Positions 58,462 to 64,000 of a DNA stretch of 64,000 nucleotides are shown here, one piece after another. The stretch is from JAIBJN01 sp963802795. Its GTDB lineage: Bacteria; Actinomycetota; Thermoleophilia; Gaiellales; Gaiellaceae. A model generated the notes under the pieces. That model ran no database searches and was not told the DNA's origin. It saw nothing but the letters and a program-made list of their open reading frames with translations. Each line of letters begins with the position of its first letter. The stretch's first letter is position 1. The stretch covers positions 124,001-188,000 of the forward strand of contig CAWDJV010000004.1 in NCBI GenBank assembly GCA_963802795.1, read 5' to 3'. A program made the position numbers and the translations under genes.

Positions 58462-59451
58462 CTAGCTGCGGGGAGCGGCAAGCGCGTCCGCGAGCCGCCC
58501 GCGGTCGGCGGCGAGCCATCGCTCCGCGTCCAGCGCGGCCATACAGCCGGAGCCCGCGGCCGTGACGGCCTGGCGGTAGACGTGGTCCTGGACGTCGCCT
58601 GCCGCGAAGACGCCGGGGACGTTCGTCTCGGTGCTCTTGCCCTTCGTGATCAGGTAGCCGGACTCCGGATCCATGTCGAGCTGGCCGACGAAGAGGCTCG
58701 TGTTGGGATCGTGACCGATGGCGACGAAGAAGCCCTCGGCGGGAATCTCGGTGCGCTCGTCGGTAGTGACGTTGCGAACGACGACCCCGGTGACGAGGCC
58801 GTCTCCGAGCACCTCCTCGACGACGGAGTCGAGGACGAACTCGATCTTGTCGGTCGCCTTCGCGCGGTCGACCATGATCGGCGAGGCTCGGAAGACGTCC
58901 CGTCGGTGGACGAGGGTCACCTTGGAGGCGAACTTGGCCAGATACGTTGCCTCCTCCATCGCCGAGTCGCCCCCGCCGATGACGACGACATCCTTCTCGC
59001 GGAAGAACGCGGCATCGCACACGGCGCAATACGAGACACCCCGCCCCTGAAGCGCTCGCTCGGACTCGAGCCCGAGCTGACGCGCGTTCGCCCCGGTGGC
59101 GACGATGACGGTCTCCGCCCGGTACTCGTCCTCCCCGACCCAGACTCGGTACGGGCGCTCGGAGAAATCGACCTTCGTCACGTCGTCGGTGACGAACTCG
59201 GCGCCGAAGCGCTCGGCCTGCTTGCGGAAGTCCTGCATCATCTCCGGGCCAAGCACTCCAGTCTCGTAGCCGGGGTAGTTCTCGACGTCGCTCGTGATCA
59301 TGAGCTGACCGCCCCAGTTGACCCCTTCGATGACGAGCGGGCTCATGTTGGCGCGTGCGGCGTAGAGCGCTGCGGTGTAGCCTGCCGCTGCGCCGCCGAT
59401 CACGATCACCTCGCGCACGTCTCCTGCGTTCACGTCGTTCCTCTCGGTCAC
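58462..59451 (-). CDS. trxB: Thioredoxin-disulfide reductase
   Basis: TrxB reduces thioredoxin with NADPH through FAD. The 329-residue flavoprotein has VIVIGGAAAGYTAALYAAR (FAD motif; the second Gly is Ala), GGQLMITSDVENYPG, the redox pair CAVC (Cys142, Cys145), VVVIGGGDSAMEEATYLAKF (NADPH motif), VHRRDVFRAS and VFAAGDVQDHVYRQAVTAAGSG. GTG 59451 (VTERNDVNAGDVREVIV) fits family length. An in-frame start further up at 59565 would run past the divergent baeRF gene start and was not used. Confidence 0.93.
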   Translation of the reverse strand: MTERNDVNAGDVREVIVIGGAAAGYTAALYAARANMSPLVIEGVNWGGQLMITSDVENYPGYETGVLGPEMMQDFRKQAERFGAEFVTDDVTKVDFSERPYRVWVGEDEYRAETVIVATGANARQLGLESERALQGRGVSYCAVCDAAFFREKDVVVIGGGDSAMEEATYLAKFASKVTLVHRRDVFRASPIMVDRAKATDKIEFVLDSVVEEVLGDGLVTGVVVRNVTTDERTEIPAEGFFVAIGHDPNTSLFVGQLDMDPESGYLITKGKSTETNVPGVFAAGDVQDHVYRQAVTAAGSGCMAALDAERWLAADRGRLADALAAPRS

Positions 59452-59548
59452 GTTTTTTCGTCCTGCGTTCGTTAACGTCCGGGGTCGAAGAAGTGTTCCG
59501 ATTGTGTAGCTTCTAGGCCCGGAAGGGAAACCTACAGGGGGCGAGCGG

Positions 59549-60691
59549 ATGGCACGCACCGTCACGTGGGAAGAGCTCCGCGACCTGGCCGGCTTCGAAG
59601 CCGAGAAGGGATTCGCGACGAGCGTCTATCTCGATCTCGACCCCAGCGTTTCCTCCGCCGCCGGCGACGCCCAGACGCGCCTCAACTCACTCCTCGACCA
59701 GGGAGAGAAGGCGAACGGCCGCGAGCGGCGGGAGCTCTCGCACAACCAGCGGCAGGGGCTCAGGTCCGACTTCGAGCGGATCCGGCGCTACTTCGACTCC
59801 GAGTTCGAGCGGAACGGCGCCCACGGCCTGGCGATCTTCTGTGCGGGTCTCGACAACGTCTGGCGGACGCTTCCGCTCACCGAGGTCGTGCCCGACGGGA
59901 TCAAGATCGGCCAGCTGCTGTACCTCGCCCCGCTCGTGCCGCTCGTCGGGCGCGGCGAGGGAGCGCTCGTCCTCGTCGTCAGCCGCGAGCAGGGCCGCTT
60001 CTACCGCCTGCGCGCCGGTCGTCTCGAAGAGCTGGCCGACCACTTCGACGAGCAGCCGAGGCGGCACGACCAGGGCGGCTGGGCTCAGGCCCGCCTCCAG
60101 CGGCGGGTCGACGAGCATGCCCAGGAGCACTTGCGCCGGACCGCCGAGGTGCTCGACCGGCTCGTCCGCCGTTTGCACGGGCCGAGGGTCGTGGTCGTCG
60201 CTTCCGAGGAGACGTGGGGGGAGTTCGGGGACCTCGTCTCGCAGGAGACCCGGGCCGCGATTGCCGGCGTGGCTCACGCCGAGGCCCACGCCCAGCCTTC
60301 GGAGCTCCTCGACGTTGCGAGGCCCGTGCTGGAGCGCTGGCGCGCGGAGCGCGAAGCCGCTCTCGTCGAACGGTGGGGCGACGAGCAAGGCCGGGACGGG
60401 CGGGCGTCGGCCGGGTGGGCAGCCACCCTCGAGGCAGCCTCGGACGGCCGGGTCGAGCTTCTCCTGTTCCGCGAGGGCGCCAACCGCGACGCCAAGCGCT
60501 GCCCGGCCTGCGGGCGGCTCTCGGCCTCGGGCGCCAAGTGCCCGCTGGACGGGACGCAGCTCGACGACTCCGAGGACGGTCTCGATCTCGCCGTCCACCA
60601 GACGCTGGCCCACCGCGGCACGGTCTGGGCGGTGCGAGGGCGCACCGAGCTCGACCCCGTGGAGGGCATCGGCGCCCTCCTTCGCTACTAG
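59549..60691 (+). CDS. Bacterial eRF1-like (baeRF/Vms1-type) protein
   Basis: A 380-residue protein of the bacterial archaeo-eukaryotic release factor superfamily, related to Vms1/ANKZF1. The catalytic-loop equivalent is GGWAQARLQRR (176-186), matching the GGQ-like/GGWSQ pattern just after QPRRHD. Residues about 20-165 form the N-terminal alpha/beta part (TSVYLDLDP, LVVSREQGRFYRLRAGRLEEL); 185-310 form the eRF1 domain 2-like part (PRVVVVASEETWGEF). A short zinc-ribbon-like tail follows (CPACG 318-322, CPLDG 331-335). Members are proposed to release peptides from stalled or dissociated ribosomes; function here is inferred from family. It is divergent from trxB. Confidence 0.8.
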   Translation: MARTVTWEELRDLAGFEAEKGFATSVYLDLDPSVSSAAGDAQTRLNSLLDQGEKANGRERRELSHNQRQGLRSDFERIRRYFDSEFERNGAHGLAIFCAGLDNVWRTLPLTEVVPDGIKIGQLLYLAPLVPLVGRGEGALVLVVSREQGRFYRLRAGRLEELADHFDEQPRRHDQGGWAQARLQRRVDEHAQEHLRRTAEVLDRLVRRLHGPRVVVVASEETWGEFGDLVSQETRAAIAGVAHAEAHAQPSELLDVARPVLERWRAEREAALVERWGDEQGRDGRASAGWAATLEAASDGRVELLLFREGANRDAKRCPACGRLSASGAKCPLDGTQLDDSEDGLDLAVHQTLAHRGTVWAVRGRTELDPVEGIGALLRY

Positions 60692-60700
60692 GTCCAGGCG

Positions 60701-62608
60701 CTAGGCGCTGAGCCTGCCCTGCGCTTCGACGAGGGTCGAATGGCCCGCATCGGCCGGCGCGTCCCCGGTGGCCGCGGGAAGCTCGAAGAAGAAGGTCGAT
60801 CCCTCGTCCTCGCGCGAAGCGACCCAGATACGGCCCTCCATGCGGCGGACGAGCTCGCGGCAGATGTAGAGGCCGAGCCCCGTCCCGCCCACGCCGCGGG
60901 TGAGATTCGGGTCGAGCCGATAGAACTTCTCGAAGATCCTCGCCTGCTCGCGCAGCGGGATGCCGAGGCCCTGGTCGCGCACGACGAAGAGCACTCGGCT
61001 CTCGTGAGGCTCCAGGGAGACGCGAACGTGCCCCCCCGCCGGCGAGTATTTGACCGCGTTGTCGACGAGGTTCGCGAGCACCTGCCGGAGCATGTCGGGG
61101 TCGGCCTCGACAGGCGGCAAGCCGTCGCAGGGCACGAGCTCGACGGCGACGCTGTCAGGAAGGTGGGCGCGGGCCGCTTCGACGACCTCGAGGGCGAGCA
61201 AGACCGGGTCGCAGCGCTCCGGAGCGAAGACGAACGTCCCCGCGTCGAGGCGGCTCGCCGCGAGGACCTGGTCGATGATGCGGGCGAGCCGCTCGGACTC
61301 GCTCGCGATCACCGCGAGCAGGCGCGCCCGCCGTTCGTCGTCGAGCTCCACGTCCTGGCGGCGAAGGGTCATGGCGGCGCCGTACACGGCGGCGAGCGGC
61401 GTCCGGAGCTCGTGCGACACCGTCGCGACGAACTCGTTCTTCATGCGTTCGATGCCGCGCTCCTCGGTGAGGTCGCGGAGCGCATACACCGTTCCGTCCG
61501 GGAACTCAACGGCCGAGATCGAGACCCAGAGCTCCCGGCCGCCCACGTCGAGCGGAAGGGTCTCCGCATGCTTGGCGGCGTACGCGGGCGCGCTCGCCAC
61601 GGGCACGAGCGGGGCGATGGCCGCCCAGCTCGGGAGGACCTCTTCGGGACGCCGCCCGAGGACCTCCGCCGCCTCGAGCCCGGTGATCGAGGCGACCGCG
61701 GGGTTCCAGAGCTGCACGGCGCCGGAACGGTCGACGAAGAAGACTCCGTCGCCGACGTTCGCCAGGACACGGGCGGCACGCTCCCGCTCCTCGCGCACTT
61801 CCTCCTGAAGCCGCGCCCGCTCGAGGACGTCGCCCGCTTCCTTGGCGATCAGATCCGCGACCGCGATTGCGACCGCGTCGAACCGTCGCGGCGCTGCGAT
61901 CGCGTAGAAGCTGAGCGTGCCCATGGGACGGCCCTCGTAGCGGATGGGGGCGACGAGCACGCTTCGGGCGCCGAGGGAACGGGCGAGCTGCATCTTCAGC
62001 CGCCGCTCCCTGTTCACGTCCCTGACGACGAGCGGCTTGCCGCCCGTGAGCATCATCTGGTTGAAGTCGTCGGAGACCTCGACCTCGAAGGTCCGCCAGG
62101 CTTGCTCCGGGATGCCGCTAGCTGCCTTGGCCCCGAGGATGCGTCGCTCGGGATCGTAGAGGAGCAGGACGGCCGCCTCGGCGCCGAGCGCCGGCGCGGC
62201 CGCCTTCAGGATCGCGCCGCCCACCTCCTCGAGCGATCCCGGCTGGGAGGCGAGGCGCGCGATCGCGCCGAGCACCTCGAGCTCGCGGATCCGCTGCGGA
62301 CGCTCCGAGCCGCGGCGCAGGCTCTCCCTGCCCCGGCGGGTGGCGAGAGCGATCCAGACGAGCGTGGCGAGCCCGGTCGCGACGATGGCGACTGCGTTGT
62401 ACGCGGCAGAGTCGACCGCCCACCGGCTGGTGACCCCCATCGAGAAGATGATGAGCTGCTGGGCTGCGGCGCAGACCAGGAGCAGTCCGGCCGCCAGCGG
62501 CAGCACAGCGCCGGCGAAGCGCCGCTCGCGCCACCAGACGCGGACAAGGAGCAGGCCGAGCCCGAGAAGGGCGATCCCGAGCCAGAGGTAGAACCAGTCG
62601 AGTTCCAC
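60701..62608 (-). CDS. Membrane sensor histidine kinase with GAF and PAS domains
   Basis: A 635-residue kinase. Three transmembrane helices lie in the first about 110 residues (WLGIALLGLGLLLVRVW, VLPLAAGLLLVCAAAQQLIIF, VAIVATGLATLVWIAL). A GAF domain spans about 135-270 (LLYDPERRILGAKAASG, SVLVAPIRYEGRPMGTLSFY) and a PAS domain about 285-385 (VGDGVFFVDRSGAVQLWNPA). HisKA has SHELRTPLAAVYG with His399. HATPase_c has LANLVDNAVKYSP, VRDQGLGIP and GGTGLGLYICR. No response regulator is adjacent. GTG 62608 is chosen because a good promoter (62623-62651) lies just upstream; longer in-frame starts would lie before it. Confidence 0.92.
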   Translation of the reverse strand: MELDWFYLWLGIALLGLGLLLVRVWWRERRFAGAVLPLAAGLLLVCAAAQQLIIFSMGVTSRWAVDSAAYNAVAIVATGLATLVWIALATRRGRESLRRGSERPQRIRELEVLGAIARLASQPGSLEEVGGAILKAAAPALGAEAAVLLLYDPERRILGAKAASGIPEQAWRTFEVEVSDDFNQMMLTGGKPLVVRDVNRERRLKMQLARSLGARSVLVAPIRYEGRPMGTLSFYAIAAPRRFDAVAIAVADLIAKEAGDVLERARLQEEVREERERAARVLANVGDGVFFVDRSGAVQLWNPAVASITGLEAAEVLGRRPEEVLPSWAAIAPLVPVASAPAYAAKHAETLPLDVGGRELWVSISAVEFPDGTVYALRDLTEERGIERMKNEFVATVSHELRTPLAAVYGAAMTLRRQDVELDDERRARLLAVIASESERLARIIDQVLAASRLDAGTFVFAPERCDPVLLALEVVEAARAHLPDSVAVELVPCDGLPPVEADPDMLRQVLANLVDNAVKYSPAGGHVRVSLEPHESRVLFVVRDQGLGIPLREQARIFEKFYRLDPNLTRGVGGTGLGLYICRELVRRMEGRIWVASREDEGSTFFFELPAATGDAPADAGHSTLVEAQGRLSA

Positions 62609-62622
62609 GGCGTCCTGAACCG

Positions 62623-62651
62623 AGTATAGGAACGGAATGCGGGAAGTCGAA
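62623..62651 (-). promoter_or_regulatory. Sigma70-type promoter of the histidine kinase gene
   Basis: On the minus strand TTCGAC (62646-62651) and TATACT (62623-62628) are separated by exactly 17 bases. The GTG start at 62608 is 14 bases past the -10, with CAGGA just before it, so the leader is about 7-8 bases. Confidence 0.6.
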
Positions 62652-62722
62652 ACTCGGAGGACTGGCGGAACGTGGCTCGTCGCCGCGGTCCCGGCGGCAC
62701 GCACTCGTCTCGTCGAGCCCTC

Positions 62723-63817
62723 CTAGGCGGCGTCGGCGGCGCGGGGGAGCTCGGCAAGCTCGACCGAGGTGACCTCGGGGAGCTCGGACTCGGCAGCGCG
62801 CTCGAGCTTCGTCTCGAAACGGGAGAGGCGTCGCTCGGACTCGCCGTACTTCGTCTGTGCGTTGCCCAGGTGCTTGCCCACGACGTCGAAGTCGGCCTTG
62901 AAGCGGGCGAAGTCCCGGCTCAGGTCGGCCACGTACGTCATGACCTCGTGCGCGTGCTGCTCGATCTGGAGCCCCCTGAAGCCCTGGACGAGGACGAGCA
63001 GGTACGCGTGGAACGTGGAGGGCGAGACCGGGATGACCTTCCGCTCCTGGGCGTACGAAAGCGGGTTGGCGTCGCCGCCGATCCGGTTGCACACGAGCTC
63101 GTAGTAGACGGCTTCGGCGGGCAGGTACATGAGGGCGAACTCGTACGTGCCCTCGTCGGGCCGGATGTACTTCTGCGCGATCGCGTCGACGTGGCTCTTC
63201 ACGTCGCGCGAGAAGGCCTTGCCGTGGTGCTCGCGGGCGACGTCGTCGTCGGCTTCCACGAACCTCTGGAAGTTGTCGAGGGGGAACTTCGCGTCGACGG
63301 GGATGAGCGCGTCGTCGAGCCGGATGACGGCGTCCACGCGCTCACCGGTCCGGAAGCTGTGCTGCAGATCGAATCTCGCCGCCGGCAGCATGTCGGCGAG
63401 TAGGTTGGCGAGGAGCTGCTCGCCGACGCCGCCGCGTGCCTTCGGCGGCCGCAGCAGCTGCTCGAAGCGCTGGAACTCCTTCGCGCGCTCGTTCATCTGC
63501 GCCGTCGCCTCGTCCACCTTGCCGAGGCGCTCGTGGATCTTCGAGGACGTCTCCGACATCCCGGCGAGCCGGTGGTCGACCTTGGTGTCGAGATCGCCGA
63601 GACGCCGGTCGACCTTCGTGTCGAGCTCGGCGAAGCGGCGGTCCATCGTCTCCGTCATCCCGACGAGGCGGCGGTCGATGTCCGCGTTCCGGCCGTCGAG
63701 CCGGCTGTCGGCCTCCGTCTGGAGACGCGCCAGATCGCCGCGCACGACGCGAGCGAGCCAGACGACGCCGGCGGCGGCAGCGACGAGCAGGACGATGAGC
63801 AGCACGATCTCCGTCAT
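62723..63817 (-). CDS. rmuC: DNA recombination protein RmuC
   Basis: RmuC limits inversions and rearrangements at short inverted repeats; it is a predicted nuclease of the PD-(D/E)XK class. The 364-residue protein has an N-terminal transmembrane anchor (about 4-24), a long coiled-coil region with repeating MDRRFAELDTKVDRRLGDLDTK-like heptads (about 30-115), and the RmuC domain (about 118-330): RGGVGEQLLANLLADML, DAVIRLDDALIPVDAKFPLDNF, FALMYLPAEAVYYEL and VIPVSPSTFHAYLLVL. It is followed on the same strand by the histidine kinase gene. Confidence 0.93.
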   Translation of the reverse strand: MTEIVLLIVLLVAAAAGVVWLARVVRGDLARLQTEADSRLDGRNADIDRRLVGMTETMDRRFAELDTKVDRRLGDLDTKVDHRLAGMSETSSKIHERLGKVDEATAQMNERAKEFQRFEQLLRPPKARGGVGEQLLANLLADMLPAARFDLQHSFRTGERVDAVIRLDDALIPVDAKFPLDNFQRFVEADDDVAREHHGKAFSRDVKSHVDAIAQKYIRPDEGTYEFALMYLPAEAVYYELVCNRIGGDANPLSYAQERKVIPVSPSTFHAYLLVLVQGFRGLQIEQHAHEVMTYVADLSRDFARFKADFDVVGKHLGNAQTKYGESERRLSRFETKLERAAESELPEVTSVELAELPRAADAA

Positions 63818-63891
63818 GGACCGACGAACACTAGGGAGGGGGTCGGACGGAGCTGCCCTGCATTGCTCGAAACGTCCCGTTTAAACGCCAA

Positions 63892-63919
63892 ATCCGGCGA
63901 GTCCGAAGACTTACCGGAT
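63892..63919 (-). other. UUCG-capped hairpin in the rmuC leader
   Basis: On the minus strand ATCCGG and CCGGAT form an outer stem, a 2x2 internal loop (TA/CG) follows, and AGTC-TTCG-GACT forms an inner stem with a stable UUCG tetraloop. It lies between the predicted rmuC promoter and start codon. There is no U tract, so it is not a standard terminator. Confidence 0.45.
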
Positions 63920-63931
63920 CTGGCATGCGCG

Positions 63932-63961
63932 AGCCTAGCGGCGCCCGCTCGAACCCGTCAA
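63932..63961 (-). promoter_or_regulatory. Putative promoter of rmuC
   Basis: TTGACG (63956-63961) and TAGGCT (63932-63937) on the minus strand are 18 bases apart. The leader to the ATG at 63817 would be about 110 bases and contains the UUCG hairpin. Confidence 0.45.
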
Positions 63962-64000
63962 GCGACCCGTGGCGAAACTCTCGCAAAGTGCAGTCTTTTC

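Noticed and set aside
59452..59565. Extended N-terminus for trxB
   Set aside because: It would overlap the start of the divergent baeRF gene and adds residues without resemblance to the family.
62609..62704. Extended N-terminus for the histidine kinase
   Set aside because: It lies upstream of or within a well-spaced promoter, and the added residues are not membrane- or domain-like.
63818..64000. A structured RNA gene such as RNase P RNA or tmRNA at the right edge
   Set aside because: No conserved RNase P or tmRNA core sequence is visible; only one short hairpin and a promoter-like pair are present.

Overview
The window is high-GC (about 70% by eye), densely packed chromosomal DNA. It reads as Actinomycetota, most likely class Thermoleophilia (Gaiellales/Solirubrobacterales type). 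The support is the actinobacterial gene order rsmI..metG-tatD-rsmA-ispE, then glmU-prs..rplY-pth-mfd-parvulin-mazG-eno..pyk-ftsB-DUF501, plus many GTG/TTG starts and overlapping stop/start codons. The taxonomic call is inference from gene order and protein flavour; no rRNA is present.

Layout. 0-4.3 kb: end of an unknown gene, a c-heme lipoprotein, a pseudouridine catabolism pair (psuG is frameshifted) and a GT39-type membrane glycosyltransferase (frameshifted). 4.3-8.7 kb: FmdB-like protein, LCP cell-wall ligase, ROK sugar kinase, rsmI and a secreted M23-like protein. 8.7-13.5 kb: AbrB-type regulator, metG-tatD-rsmA-ispE, a small membrane protein and tRNA-Gln. 13.5-29.3 kb: the conserved block glmU-prs, rplY-pth, mfd, parvulin lipoprotein, mazG-eno, pyk, FtsB-like, DUF501. 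A lower-GC accessory patch with a damaged exonuclease-BRCT gene interrupts it at 15.9-17.4 kb. 29.3-36.8 kb: a broken response regulator, PAP2 phosphatase, a four-GAF SpoIIE-type phosphatase, a membrane-fused spermidine-synthase-like protein and an L,D-transpeptidase. 36.8-38.6 kb: a ResA/CcmH/CcdA cytochrome c maturation set. 38.6-43.4 kb: DUF309, Rieske protein, seven-iron ferredoxin, methyltransferase, MFS transporter and an isocitrate/isopropylmalate dehydrogenase-like enzyme. 43.5-48.3 kb: a sugar ABC importer whose first permease carries an inserted extracytoplasmic beta-sandwich domain. 48.4-50.9 kb: a damaged FAD oxidoreductase, a membrane beta-helix protein and a small zinc ribbon protein. 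51-58 kb: AddB-AddA-Nth DNA repair operon. 58-63.8 kb: zinc ribbon-PAS protein, TrxB, a bacterial eRF1-like (baeRF/Vms1-type) protein, a GAF-PAS histidine kinase and RmuC.

Three themes stand out. First, many gene starts lie 6-8 bases downstream of a TANNNT hexamer, the signature of leaderless transcription; several hexamers include the stop codon of the preceding gene. Second, the permease at 46.1-47.4 kb holds an SdrD/Cna-B-like domain of about 70 residues within an insertion of about 140 residues, at the position of the MalF P2 loop. Third, seven genes carry single-base frameshifts (the exonuclease carries two that compensate) while the long housekeeping genes are intact. This suggests either real decay of dispensable genes or assembly errors, and raw reads would decide. 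A perfect palindrome matching the Gram-positive LexA box sits at the likely transcription start of mfd.
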